Below are positions 1 to 43,624 of a stretch of DNA of 64,000 nucleotides, piece after piece. This DNA is from Dermacentor variabilis (taxonomy: Eukaryota; Arthropoda; Arachnida; Ixodida; Ixodidae), in NCBI RefSeq assembly GCF_050947875.1, contig NC_134569.1, forward strand, positions 36,679,277 through 36,743,276, read 5' to 3'. Within the stretch, counting starts at the first letter, position 1. Each line of letters starts with the position of its first letter. Below the pieces are notes generated by a model. The model ran no database searches and was not told the DNA's origin. It saw only the letters and a list, made by a program, of their open reading frames with translations. Both the position numbers and the translations under genes were made by a program.

Positions 1-656
1 CTTCGCTTGAAAATGTAGGGGAGGGCAGACATATACAGCTCCGCTCTAAAAATACACCACATGACAAGCGTCTTATCCGAAGGCACGCAGATGAAAGCAA
101 ATAGCAGGCTGTTTCGAACCAAAAACTAAAAACCTCTATGGCACCATTAAAGCAATTAACATCACTGAAAGTCGCTGTACAACGCTGCCATGTCAGTGCA
201 CGCGTGACGACACGGCTGAAAAGGACAGGTATAATATTTTCCTCTTCTAGGATCTTCCGACCATGTTTTCAATGTTGCAACACCAGTTGCCAGCGAGACT
301 TGCGAAAGCATTGCAGGGTCCTTCTTACACTATGCACCTTGCATACACCTTGCACCTTACATGGCCTGGCAACATTGTAACAGGTAAACGAGTGGGTTGA
401 AGCAGCGTGCCAGCACTTGTTATCGTTGTCCGTTCATCCTACGGCTTATGTCCTATATGTCGAAAGCGTGCCAGTGCCTACGAGCGTGGTTTCGTCTTCT
501 TATTTTATTGCAACACTTTTTCTCGCTATTGCGGCCTCCTCGCATTCCACAGTGAACCCATACGAGGTGCATTAAATAGGCGGAAAGGCGTTTCAATCGA
601 TGGAATTATCTTTTCCAAAAGCGTTCCTGTCTTCTTTTGTGCTTAATGGAATGCAC

Positions 657-658
<2 letters not shown>

Positions 659-744
<86 letters not shown>
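659..744. repeat. (TA)n microsatellite
   Basis: About 86 bp of uninterrupted TA. All Ile-Tyr repeat ORFs across it on both strands are artefacts. Confidence 0.97.
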
Positions 745-746
<2 letters not shown>

Positions 747-2097
747 AAAGTGCAGACCAGCTGTCCGTTGCCGACAACAGCCGTTCGGCCTTTTCTGTTT
801 ATATAGATATAGCCTGTCAGTTACTCCAGAAACCACGTCAACTTGAATAAAGGTAGATCCATCTGTCGAAACGTTTTATGGCCTGTCTGGACACTCCGGC
901 CTGGTTTATTTCTCTCTCTGCCTGTGTGTCCACAGTGTGCTTCCGTCTATCTGCCTTTATATTGTGGTTTGTGCCTCTAGATCTTTAACTTCGGAGAGGC
1001 CTTCGATAGGCACTGTTCAAACGACTGTGAAGCTTTCCGCCACTGCGATCTTCTCTTCTTCCTTTCCGTTGTTCTTTTGTTTTCTGTTTTTATTTCTTTT
1101 CTTTTCTTCCCCTTCTCTGTACCGTCATCACTTGAAACCGAAAAAGAAGCAAGCGACTCGGACAGCTCCCACAGGATATTACAGGGAAGTATAATGTTGC
1201 ATCACTCTGCGTCCAGCAGCTTGACTCTCCCTATAGGCAAAGACACACATGCATTAAGGCAGCATGACAACCCACAGACACGACCATGAGTTAAGAAACA
1301 ACAAACAGCCTTGTAGTCTCTTTCTCACTTGTCCGAGCAGCTGTTTATGTTGACAACACCGACGTATCAGTGAGATCGTTATTATTCATATATATACACT
1401 GAATATAGGCGACTATAAAGATTATTAACGTGCCGACTATCAGTAATTTGCCAAACGTTCGCTTGGTTAGGTACACCAGTTACAGACATAAAACGTCTGT
1501 GTATAAGTTATTTTGGCATCCCAAAATAGACAGCTGCAATCTTGAATATAGGTGGACGACAGAGCAAATGGCAGGAGGAAATGCTTAACAAAATATTATG
1601 AAACTGGGGGAAAAGAAATAAGGAAGCATCTTGCGTTTATTTCTCTACCTCGTCTTTGTGTGATCCTTGAAAGGCAAATAAATACATTAAAAGATTAAGC
1701 TTGATGCACGAGGTTATACATCGAATTCCTTATGCAGTCGTCAGCTTTAAGTACAATCTTCTTTCACTTAGTCAACAAACTAGGGCTAATGTCGATCATT
1801 ACAGTCTTTCGTTCTGTCCAGTTGAGTTGTATGACCAGAGGCCAGAGAAAAATTGGTTTTGCCCGTAACGCGAACCAGTGGCTGGTGAAATGTAACACGC
1901 AACAAGCGTTGGACTATTTTGTGCGTTGTTTGTTGGATTGAACATTCGCAGGTGCGAGCAAACAGTCATCAGAAGGAAAAAAAAGTGTGGGTCGTATTCG
2001 TTTGCGGAAGTTGCGCCTCCCGGTGGTGAAATGGAAAGACTCGGTTTGCTTACCCCTCTTGCCTATTCGGAGTTAGCCACTGGTAGCACACACGTCG

Positions 2098-2322
2098 CCG
2101 TAGCCCAGAGGCGCCGGCGTTGAATTACTGGGTTCGAGGTCACTGGTTCGATCACAACCATGACAGCCGCATTTCGATGGGAGCTAAATGCAAAGCCGCT
2201 CATTTACTTAGATTTAAGAGCACGTTAAAGGATCTTAGGTGGTAAATATTAACCTAGGGTCCCTCACCATAGCATGCTTCATAATTACATTAGGGTCTGG
2301 GCACGTAAGAACTCATTTCTTT
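2098..2322 (+). mobile_element. tRNA-headed SINE (tick type)
   Basis: A Pol III box-B-like GGTTCGATC lies at 2145-2153, preceded by a tRNA-like stretch with a CCCAGAGGCGC box-A-like region. Downstream follows a conserved body with GCCGCATTTCGATGGGAGC, then ATTTAAGAGCACGTTAAAG and GGGCACGTAAGAACTC. I recognise this body from SINEs common in tick genomes. The copy is diverged and its exact ends are uncertain. Confidence 0.7.
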
Positions 2323-2635
2323 AACTCCACTGGCCTCTACTAAAGCAAGCCTCTAGCTTCTTATTTCTGGGTTTGTCGTCCTCCTCCTAAATCTATATTT
2401 GGGGTACCTACATAACAGGCTTCCCGCTATGCTTTAAAAAAGCAAAGTGGCGTCAGCGTTATCCAGTAAGCATTAGAGAAAGCCGAGTGCTAGAAAAAAA
2501 TAAGACTAACGAAGGCGAAGCAGACGCCCTGAATTATTGACATTTTACATAGGAGCACTCTAGATAACTTTATTTTGGACCATTTCCGATGCCTTTCTGA
2601 AGTTGTCTTTATTTAGCCCACGCACCGCCATGCAA

Positions 2636-3285
2636 AATTTGTTTTATTGCTATAGCATTTATATAGACACTCCAGGAAAATTTTCGTCGTCCGCGTTGCC
2701 GTGATGTTCCGTATAAAGTCCAAGTTCGATAACATAGCGGCCGCACGCCGTATACTGTAGGTGCGAGAGAAACCTTGGGAGGATGAGCCAAGAAGAATGG
2801 CAGCTTGATGCAGCGGTGTCTTCTCACGCGAGCAAAAAGTCGAGCGAGAAGACGTGCGTGAGCTAGGACGGGGAGGGAGGGGCGAGGCGGTTCGCGCGCA
2901 CGTGAGCATGCATCCTTCTGCTCCAGCTCCGGCGGCTGAGCGCGCCGGCACGCGTCCTATCTTGGAGGCATCTGCACTGGGTTTGAAGACTATAGCGGAC
3001 ATGAGATAGCTGATGAATTCGTAGTCACTGTGTTCTCGTGTGTCTAGTTGGCATCGAAGCGAGAGGCGGCACGAAGCGGAATGCCGCACTCCATCACGCA
3101 AGCATTTTGACAGCGAGTGTCTACGGTCATTAAGTGAGATGTGTTCGTGGTCGCCTGATTTAGTTAGTAAGCCAATGTTTACAGACGTTTCTGCAGCTGA
3201 TAAAACGACCAATCTTACTTCTTATGGCTGTCTAATAATTTGCTATCGCAATCAGTGCTTCGCCTGTCGGGCGAAACTGTGACTT
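2636..3285. mobile_element. Candidate inverted-repeat DNA element
   Basis: The left side carries TTTTATTGCTATAGCATT and the right side TTTGCTATCGCAATC, which are inverted relative to each other. The right edge continues into a small hairpin, TTCGCC-TGTC-GGGCGAA. The left part (CAGGAAAATTTTCGTCG, read on either strand) resembles a common tick interspersed repeat. A 199-residue minus-strand ORF inside (2613-3212) has no recognisable domain and is probably chance. Ends and class are not established. Confidence 0.35.
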
Positions 3286-4510
3286 TTTGGTTAAAGTCGT
3301 AATAAAAACACATGTGAAACCAACTGCTTCTTCATACATACCTCGTAGTGGGTATGAACTACTGTTTGGATCCAATAATAAGAGCAAGTACTGCGAAGGC
3401 GACTACCTGGCGCACTATGAAGGCACAGACGCCAGCTCTATCCAGTACAAGGTTGCTGAGCGGGCGTTGGCTCATCATAGAAGCTGCTGGCGTGATCGCG
3501 CTCTCCAGGATCAATATTCTTCGCCGCCATGTCAATGGCATACTGACTATGAGATCTACCCCAAACAAGTGAGCGTTGTTTTGTAAGCTGCAGAAATGAC
3601 ATGTTACTTTGGGACGTGCTTCAACGAACTCTTAAAAAAGTCCTTGATCTAAATCCTCATTACGTGCGATATCTGGTGCCAGCTAGTTCTGCCGATGTGC
3701 CCTTTGTTATGTTTTTACTCATGGGAATGCATAACGTTTGCAAGACACGCATATTGAAGCGAAATTCAGAACCTATAATTTTCTCAGCAACTCATTTCGC
3801 TTCTATGATCGTCCAACTGAAGGATGCTTTCAAGTTCAATTTTGTCCAGATTGATGATATTCGCTGTCTGTAAGGTGCTTGTCTTTACCACCATTTTAAT
3901 GTTTCTTGTGAAGGTCGGCCGTCACGTAAGTAGCACGTTTTAAGAATGAATAGAAACTCTATGGCACTCAGTGTATCTGTCAGCCTCGCCATGAAAGTAG
4001 AAGAGACAAGACTCGTATGTAACGAATTACGTGTCATAATTTCTTGTAATAAATTTGATTTTTCGGCAATATTGTAATTGACCGATTACTTTGTTTTCGT
4101 GGTAACACTAACTGTAGTTGAACTACTTCTTCGGTAATAAATTATAAGTAACTAGTAACTTTGTTGACTGTTTTGAGTACTTGAATTTGGTGTTAACTAC
4201 AGTGGAGGCGCCCGCGATCATGTTAGGCCGCAATTTCGCGGGTGCGCATAATGAGACCGGCAAATGCAGGTTCCAATGGTCTTCTCAACTTAACGGCCGG
4301 TCGAGCTGCCTGTATAGTTGGGGCAGCGCTTTCTACACCTCGCGATGACTCCACTTATCTATGCGGCGACGCGAGTACCACCACGTCATAACGGTCATAT
4401 TCACTGAATTTAGACTTTAGCTTTTCTATTGTCATTGGATTTTTTCCACGACCTTGTTTGCTAATTTCTGCTTCTGACAGGTGGAAATTCGTTCTGGTTG
4501 GTACGACATG

Positions 4511-4602
4511 CTGCAAGTGAAGCGCAAGAAACAGGGACAGATGGAGGGTACAACACGTGTTGTACCCTCCATTTGTCCAAGCTTTTTGCTCTTCACTTGC
4601 AG
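4511..4602. repeat. Spacer-free 92-bp palindrome
   Basis: Arms 4511-4556 and 4557-4602 are inverted copies of one another, 46 bases each, with 6 mismatches by eye (40/46). There is no spacer; the centre is CACGTG at 4554-4559. Each arm starts CTGCAAGTGAAG and ends GGAGGGTACAACAC. Confidence 0.9.
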
Positions 4603-4957
4603 TTCTGCTTCCGTGGTTCGAAAGTTACATCCCCCTTACCTCCAGCGCACAAATCTGTAGCGAGTTTTCAGTCTCACTGATGATGTCTTTGCAAGAAAAC
4701 GAGGGAAGTTGGCCAACAAAAATGTTGAAATACAATTGTTAGTGAATATAACCAGCTTATGAACCGCTGCGCAAGGCACGCTGAAAAAGCCAGGCCAACT
4801 CGTCCTATTTACTGAATTTGTGCAATGCAAATAATTTGTGCAATGTTAATCTTTTCTGTGATGCATACTAGAGTGAAATAGACCCATTAGCTCGCTTCTT
4901 TATGCTTCCCGCAGGAGTAAATTGGGCCTTAAATAAATGCCGTGAAAGGAAAGATAA

Positions 4958-5190
4958 GCAGGGTGGCTGAGAGGTAGGATACTGGACTGACACTACGTTG
5001 GTCTTAAGTCCGAATCCTCGTGAGAAAGTGAGAATTTTTTTGTTATTTCTATTTCTGTGTAGTCTTCTCGCAAAGGATTTTGGGATTTCAGCCATGGACG
5101 GCGGCGGACACCGCTGGACATCGAAACGACCAGAGGAGTGAGCCCATAACAGCTAGCGTAAAATAAACGAAATAAAGAAAGAAAAGTAAA
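4958..5190 (+). mobile_element. tRNA-headed SINE (second family)
   Basis: The head has a box-A-like GTGGCTGAGAGGTAGGAT at 4963-4980 and a box-B-like AGTCCGAATCC at 5007-5017. The body has TTTTGGGATTTCAGCCATGG, GGCGGCGGACACCG and GAGTGAGCCCATAACAGC, and the 3' end is A-rich (AAATAAACGAAATAAAG). This matches a tRNA-derived SINE layout that I recognise from ticks. It differs in body sequence from the copy at 2098-2322. Confidence 0.7.
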
Positions 5191-8100
5191 AGAGAAAAAA
5201 GAAAGACAGAGAAAGAAAGCTCCACTCAAAGCGTCCATCCTATCGTACTGCAATCCTGAGGTTCTCAGAAGTTATCGGGAATGCAGGGCGGTACGAGCAC
5301 GTGGGAATAAACTCTGTGAAGTTGCACGTGACTGTCGGTGGATGACGAGTGGCGCGCTACTCTTTGCGTCTCACGTGTTTCGGTTAGTCCTGACGAGGTC
5401 TGTACATGCCGCTGTCGTGGGCGTTCCCACGTTGCGATGGCTAGGGCGCACAGCAGGAGCGAATAAACAAAGCGCCATCTAGCAACCCTACCCGACGCTT
5501 TCCTATACTCTATGTCTACGTCGTCACACGTCACACTCATTTCTTTCTCCTTCTCTCCCTTCCAAGAGCGCTATGTAGAAGTCAACAGCAACTTGTCTCA
5601 GCCATCCTTTGCGACCTTTCACAATAAATACGTGTTCTCTCCGCTCCTATCTGCTTCTTTTGGGACAGAGGGGTGAGGCCATTAGCAAGCTACAGGACGA
5701 ACACTAAACCAAATAAGTTATCCGTACAATGTTAGCCAAGGCGATAGAGGACTACAAGCTTACAATGTCCATGCAGGCAGAGATGCAGGGCAGGGTCTGG
5801 TACGTCGTTGACTCTGTTCTATTGAACATGAAGGTGGCGGTTATTTGCGCTATAATTGAACATAGTGTAATTGCGAGAAAGTAAAAGTAACGTGACAGTG
5901 ACAACAGGCGAGACGAACCGACAGTCAATAAATAATCCCACCTCCTAGCGTTTCTCTCCTTGTATTACCGGTGCATGTGAGAGGCCAGACACGCTTTCTG
6001 TTCAGAGTGTCATAACCAAAAAACGATAGAAAAATTTAGTACATAGGCACGGTTCGCCAGCAAAGTGATTATCTAGACTTTTTCATTCGCCGATCACAAT
6101 AAAAAAATGCTTTTATTTTTGAGAAACGAAAGTGGGGTATTACCAACCAAATGTCAAACCGAAAGGGCTGACGTAATTTGCTTGTGAGTGTTTTTAAGAT
6201 GTCATCAAGTACAGAATGCAAAATGACGGCAGTGTAAAACTAAAGAGTCTTTCAGCAGCATTATGCAGTTTCGACGAGTTTAGGCACGTACTGTGCTACG
6301 TCACCGACGCAATCAGACCTACGTCACAGTCGCAACTTCTTTTCGAAACCCAACTTGCCGCGTATAGGTGATGAGCGCGCTGCTATATTTCTCCGGAAGA
6401 CTTGTGTGTTCTAGTGTCTTCGCATAAATATGCCACAGCGCTTCGAGTCACTTTCATTTCTTCACACCGGATAGCATAAGCGTTCGCTCGTGGCAAAACC
6501 GAAATATAAATGCGCATATCACAACATTTCGAATAAGCAAATGTCCTGTGTTCCTTAGGCGATGCTTTACGTGTTTGTTATAAACCGCCAAGTTCAAACT
6601 GCACTATTCCTACCTCCTCCTTTTATGAATTTTCCGGAAGATCGCGAGGAGTTCTTGACTCACTTCGTTTATTCCTTTTGCATCTCCTGCCACGACACTG
6701 CAGCGATCCCAAGCCAGGAGATGCGAGGCTCCGAGGTGTTTATCTGGAGTCTTCCGAGTTGTGGAGCCCCGGCAGCTGCGCCTAGAGCCGCTATGAATTT
6801 GCAAGTCAAAAGCGGCTCGGAATGACGTGGTGGTTTGCTTACTCCACGCCTGACGCTGTCGCATTTCATTGCTGGGCGTCTCGAGACGTGCAAGCCTTTA
6901 GAGCAGTTTTGTAGGCAAACAAATTTTTATGACGCAAAAAGCGAGGAAGAGAGAAGCTAGATGATAGGGATGTAGGACGCAAAACGAGGTTTCTGAATGA
7001 AGCATAAGCACCTCTGAACGAATGAGGAAGGGAGGGGCTTTCTTGTGTACCTTCGCGCATGCGAGCGCTAACGCCGAGTTTTTTCTATACTGGCGCATTT
7101 TAGCACATCAAAGCACTTGTCTCTTTTTACAGCCGCTTCTTCGGTTTAACCGCATGAAGTGCAGGTGCACTTATGACTTATCTTTAGGAGACGTTCTGGC
7201 TTAGGTAGAGGCTTTCTTTTTTTGTAAGCTTTAGTCACTACTACGCTCACTAATAGTCTTTTTGCTGATTACTGGCTTGCAGGCTCCGCATTCACTCTTC
7301 TAGTTTTCTGGACAAGACATGTGAGAAGATGTGATGCGCTGATAGTGCAATATGATCAAATGCATAGTCGGCACTACGTTTAGAATGGTCCCTAATGTCC
7401 CCATTACACGAACATTCAGAAGCTATTCTAACCGACAAACTGCCGACTCACAAGCACACCATTGCTTTAACAGCCGCTGATTCAATGGACTATCTAATCA
7501 GCGTCTTCATCAATCGGCAATCCTAGACCTTAGGCTCGTTAAGGCGCATTTGTGATTGGAGGAAAGCGGGCGCGGGGTGCCGTAACTGATCGAGTGCTTG
7601 CGTTTTGTTTTCGTTTTTATTTTGAACAAGCTAAAGGCTGTTGGTATTAAATTAAGGGGGGGGGAGGGAGGGGGGCAGGGATGAACAGAACATTGTTGTC
7701 ATAATTTATGACACAATGGAAGTGTTATCAGTCGCGCAAGGTTACAGATTAGTTAGCGGTAAAATACACTATAACTAGAAATCAAGAAATCATACAAACT
7801 TAGTCCCTGTCCAGGCACGCAGCATGTGTGAACATATTAATTAGCATCCATGACATATTATTTACATGTATTGCATGTCGGTTCACATGTTAAAAAACCG
7901 GCGATTAAAAAGAATAATTAGGAATAATTTAACTACCAAAATAATTTATTATATTTGAGTAAACAAAAGGTGTGGGACGTTCGCCGTGACAGAAGCGTTG
8001 CTGCCCACAGCCTGAACAGTTTGAATGCTGCTTAATAATAAAATAACCACTAACAACCTATGAACAATGTACGAGAGCGCTAACAGGTCGTCTGAAAATC

Positions 8101-10071
8101 ATGAGCATGTTCCACACATATTAGAAGGATTGCAAAACTAAAAATTGTCCAGATTCCACGCACAAGTCTATGTTATGTGAAGCATTTTTCAGGTACCTGA
8201 CTATCTAGCACTGTCAGTGGTTCCGCAAAGCGATAGCAGGTGGGCCAAGGTGTTTGTGTAAATTGAGTATACAGTGTGTGGGGTCGCGAGCGTACGTGTA
8301 TGTGACGACAGCAGCCCGACGGCGACTATCATGAAGATGACCATACGGCGGGCGTTCGACGCTGGCTTACGACATGACAATTGTTGGTTTCTACACAGGT
8401 ACTGGACGCACGTAAGAGAGAGAGACACGCAAATTGTGACGCCATCAGCAACAAGCTGTTATGCGATCGTGCGTACATGTGGCTATGTCATGTGGCGTAT
8501 GTTAAAACAACAATGACATATGTGCTCTGACTAAGAAATGCTAAAGCATGATTAAATTGAGCGATCATGAAGTCTGTACAACGTCGCACAATTTCTGCGT
8601 ACCATGCTACGAGGAAAGTATTGAGTAAAGTATGCCGGTCCCGGAGATAGTGCAGTCTAGCACGGCGCCTGAGAGTGCGAGCTCTCACATGGAAAGAATT
8701 CGAGGAAGCGGCGTGGCGCGCACACGTCGCGCGATTAAAAGAGCCTGCTGGCTTTGGAACGAGAGACATATGGACTGACTCGTTTTGCCAATTTGATTAT
8801 GTTTTGTCTTGCCGAAATCGGCAATAACAAAAGAAGAAGCGATCGTGGCCTAATAGAGCGCGAAGCTGCTGTGCTCTGCTCGAAGTTCCGCTCGTTTTTT
8901 TTTTTGTTAGCCTCCAAGAGTGGATCATACGTGATTGGCCAAGAATCGGATGAGTTAAGAATTAGTCGAGCCTAAAAAGAAGCACTATTGAGAAATTCTG
9001 AACAGATAAAAAAGAATGGAGACAGATAAAAATTTAAGAATTTACCAAGAAAATCGTCCTGATTCAATTATAAATCTCGCAACAGCTGCACCAACATTAC
9101 TATGATAATTTCCGGGATAAGAGGCTGCTAAACATAGAATATTGGGAATGGTCATATTCCCTCCAGCAGCATGAAATTATAATTCTAAAGGTTGTTTTCT
9201 TAACGATGAAAAACGGCGACATGGCAGGAAGTAGTGTTCTATTGACAGGTATACTTGTTAACTTTTTCGAGTGACTGCTTTTCACCATCTAACAAATCGT
9301 ATCGCTCAGCGCGGGACGCGCCCGCACGTATCGGAAGTTTCTCGAATGTTATCGTTGATTCTACCCGGTTGTCTGTCGTCACCCAAGCTTGTGTAATTGT
9401 GTAATTTGTGCACCCAAAGCATGTGCGACGCGAATCGCGTAGAATTTTCTGGAAGACACGCGGTCACCAGCGATTACTCTAGAACCTTCGATGACCCATG
9501 CATAAAGGCGACACACTTGAATGACAGATCGGATTTTTGACGATCGCCGACTGTATACGCCGCTATCGCTGTGCTTTCAGTGTAGCCTGTTTCTGAGGAC
9601 ACAGGTTCGCCCAATAAAACACTAGTTTCGCCATTCACATTTTGCTGCTTTCTCCACCGTCACTACCACGTGACACTATTCTCGCATCCTCACTAAAGCT
9701 CTATGACTACAGTATGAGCACAAGGAGGAGGGCGCCAGACCAGATCGATGCTGATAATAGCTTAATGTAGGTATTCGACATCGAAATGTGGTCAAACTTT
9801 TCTTTTACGGCAAAAGTTTCTGCTCGAAGGAAATAGATGGAGTCGGTAATCAGTTAAATTAGACGATGATAGGTTTCAATATTCATGCATGACTGCACGT
9901 TATAAGAGTTAGGGTCGGGCATGAAATAGATGGTAGCTGGCCCATGCCGTCGTCCGTCTCATCCACGCTAAGGACCTTATTGAAAGGAGGGACTTGTTCT
10001 CATCGAGAACGAGGAATATGGGATTTATTTACAATATTTTACAATATTTACAATTCAGTATTTACAATACA

Positions 10072-10768
10072 ATATGAACATGCCAACGCAGCAGTACGAT
10101 CTGCACATGAGGAGGGCTTGCAAGACTCCATTCCATTCTCAAGAACAGACGCTGCAACGAAACTTCGTGTGCTTGCAAATGAAGCCATCAAAAGTTTATG
10201 GAACCCACCAAGCTTAAAGCATACACGTCTACACCGACTGGACCCATCCCTTCGACTTCGACCCCCATCTGGACTCTCTCGACTCGAAACAGCAGCACTT
10301 TGCCGACTGTGGCTTGGTGTGGCCTACACAAGATCCTTCGCCTTCCGAGTCGGTATGGACGACAGCGCGGCTTGCAGACACTGCCGCGGCGATGAGACTA
10401 TCGAACACGTGCTTTGCCACTGTCCTCAATACAGCGCGCACCGGCTGTCACTAGCGACCGCATTGGCGCGCCTTGACGGCAAGCCACTTTCAGAACAGTC
10501 AGTTTTGGAATGCCGACGTGAACTGTCGTCGCAGCAAAAGTCGGTCAAGGCTTTGTTGACTTTTCTACGTGACAGTGGCCTATTAGAAAGACTATGATGA
10601 CCCCATTTAGTCCCGTTTCATATTTTTTCCCACGCTTTTATTTTTTGTCACGCTCTTCTTTCCGTCTTTACTTCCCCTTTCCCTTCCCCTAGTGCAGGGT
10701 AGCAAACCGGAGGTTTTAAGTCTGGTTAACCTCCCTGTCTTTCTCTCATTTGCATCTCTCTCTCTTTA
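10072..10768 (+). mobile_element. LINE 3' fragment (I/R1-like, C-terminal zinc finger plus 3' UTR)
   Basis: A 5'-truncated non-LTR retrotransposon. An open frame from about 10072 to 10597 encodes the end of an RNase-H region and a C-terminal zinc finger. It contains DPSLRLRPPSGLSRLETAAL, CRLWLGVAYTRSF and the finger CRHCRGDETIEHVLCHC, ending SGLLERL. The 3' UTR follows: pyrimidine-rich, with CCCCTAGTGCAGGGTAGC and TGGTTAACCTCCCTG, ending in a CT-rich tail. The preceding bases (9944-10070) are AT-rich and unrelated, so the breakpoint is near 10070. Confidence 0.75.
10078..10597 (+). pseudogene. LINE ORF2 C-terminus (truncated)
   Basis: About 172 codons of a LINE polyprotein tail, lacking endonuclease and reverse transcriptase. 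It begins HANAAVRSAHEEGLQDS, which matches the end of an RNase-H domain where the last conserved residues sit before an Ala-rich stretch. The finger has spacing C-x2-C-x8-H-x3-C (CRHCRGDETIEHVLCHC). The frame is intact to the stop at 10595-10597, so the copy is fairly young or short enough to have escaped mutation. It is not a host gene. Confidence 0.75.
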
Positions 10769-11901
10769 CATGGAGGGTGGAGAACGTTACGGTTCATCAG
10801 TCTAGCATGACTGAAAGAGAATGCACACTGAGCAGCCATCAACGGCTGCTTAAAAACACTCTGTCCTCCCTTGATCCCTAGGGGAGGGAAAATGGCTGTT
10901 CAACCTTCTACCAGTGGGAGTGTCCAAACTCATCGTAGCCGACCCGCCTTTGAGGGGGAGGGCTTACACACTCACTTCCACACAGGTTTCACTGAACACA
11001 CCGGTGTGAGAGGGTTTTCGCAGGCAGGGGTCTTGACCCGAGCAGTCGCGTCTTGATCCCAGAGCTCACCTCGCAGTCAGTGGCCGCCGCGTCTGTCCAT
11101 TGACTGTGACGACTGCTGGGGCCCGTGAGAAAGCACCGCAAAACATACCCTTCCAGGAGTTCTCTTGCTCCAAGCGAACCGTGAAAGCGGCCGGGAATCG
11201 ACTAACAATACTCGGTCCGCCGACCGTGGCAGACATGCCGGCGCCTTCAGGCTGTTGACGAGGCGCAGTGTTGCCCTTACAAAGCGAGTCGTTGCAGCGG
11301 GGCTGAGAAGGGTTCGGAGGTCGCTTCTCCGAAGGACGCCACCCCCACAGCTGCAGCTGGCTTGGGAAAATTTTGCAAGTCGGTACCCCTGCAGGCCGAT
11401 CGTAACAACGTCAATGTCGCTGCGGGTCACGCGTAATTTTCTTTTTATTAAAGCGATCCGAGACAGGAACCTCCCTCGCTACCTAAGGGCCAAGTTGAGT
11501 CAAAGAATGTTTCGCATTAAAAAAAGGTTTATTCTGTTTCTTTGAAATGCATTTAGATCTGTTTGCTCGCGTAAATACAGAAGTTCCGCTGCTGCAATCG
11601 ACGCCACTTCTATGCTACCATCGACGCCACCATCAGTTGTAGGTGCAGCAAGGGTTTATTTTATTCCGCAGAATTTTCGTGCAGATTTGAAAAGTTAAAT
11701 CATTGGGCACTATTGCATGGCTCACACGCGTTCAACCAGCCTTATATTGAATACAGTGTTATCAGTATTATTCAATCAGCGCGTATTTTGTTGGTGCAAG
11801 AATCCAGGCAAGTGGATGCCTATCAAAATTTTTGTGGTTAGGGGAAAAAATTATGTGATTCATATTCTTGTGTTTTCTTTATTTGTTTTTCATTTCTTCA
11901 G
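10769..11901. other. Unassigned stretch before exon 1
   Basis: A GC-richer block at about 10990-11450 carries short ORFs on both strands with no recognisable domain; it could be repeat or regulatory DNA. The last 300 bases become AT-rich and lead into the exon 1 acceptor. Confidence 0.3.
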
Positions 11902-42782
<30,881 letters not shown>

Positions 42783-43392
42783 GTAATTCGCTGCCAAACT
42801 GAGCTAACGCTGGCAACGCCGGAGCAGTAGGAGACAGCAAATTTAGAAACCACAAAGAAAGCCGCATGATATTGATGTTTTCTATAGGCTTGGCCACAAC
42901 GCTTCTATAGAGTAGGAAAGGCGCTTGGTTTCTTTCGTCCTTTTAACGTGGAGCGTTCTCTGGCTCATTCCAGGCACACTGCAGTAGGCAGGTTGCTGTT
43001 CCACTTTTTTTTTTATTGAAATGAATGTTAGGGGAGGTTGGCGCCTTTATGGTGGCACCGGCTACTCCTTGTCACTTGGCAAAGGAAACAAATTTGCATA
43101 AAAAGGAAGAATAGCGACACAAAATATAACACTCAGTAGAACACCGGATCAATAAAAAAAATATACAGTCCAACAGTACATCAGTCGCAAAGTTCTGTGC
43201 ATTAATTCAGTCCACGTACCCATATATAAAGTCAGATGTTTTGAACAGCCAAAACACACAACACATGTAATACACTGCAAGTACAGAACAGAATTATACA
43301 TATTGCGTAAAAGTTGCGATCACCACATAAACCAATTATGAACCACGAGCAACTTTATGTTTCTCATTTAGCGTATTCGGATCACATGATAA

Positions 43393-43622
43393 TTAATATT
43401 TTCCCAAAATGTTGGTGTCCTCTAAAAACTTTTTCAGAGCAAGAAGTGCTCTTTCTTGAAGGCCCGCAGTTAGCCATGGGCCAAGTATCTTTTTAAGAGT
43501 GAATGGTCTTCTGTCCAATATAAACAAATTAGCTTGCAGTACCGTTCTTTGTGTATCGTATTTCGTGCATTCTAAAAGAAGATGATGCACATCTTCGTCT
43601 GGATGGCCACAAGAACACTGCG
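43393..43622 (-). pseudogene. I-clade LINE ORF2 C-terminal zinc finger
   Basis: The minus strand reads PQCSCGHPDEDVHHLLLECT then KYDTQRTVLQANLFI and ends ALKKFLEDTNILGKY at a stop at 43393. The Cys/His layout C-x-C-x8-H-x4-C is typical of LINE ORF2 tails. It is separated from the RNase H frame by a shift near 43620. Confidence 0.8.
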
Positions 43623-43624
43623 GA

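Larger units (their letters stand above)
1..11901. other. Upstream region or 5' intron, mostly unassigned
   Basis: No host coding exon is recognised here. Because exon 1 starts within a codon, part or all of this stretch is probably intron of the adhesion gene. Identifiable contents are an AT array, two SINEs, a candidate inverted-repeat element, a palindrome and a LINE 3' fragment, listed separately. In 5230-9940 I see only AT-rich unique-looking sequence with a purine run at about 7657-7679 and no recognisable coding region. Confidence 0.5.

Noticed and set aside
600..846. Ile-Tyr repeat ORFs on both strands
   Set aside because: TA microsatellite artefacts.
2613..3212. 199-residue minus-strand ORF
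   Set aside because: No recognisable domain, lies within a candidate repeat, Ser/Arg-rich composition typical of GC-rich noise.
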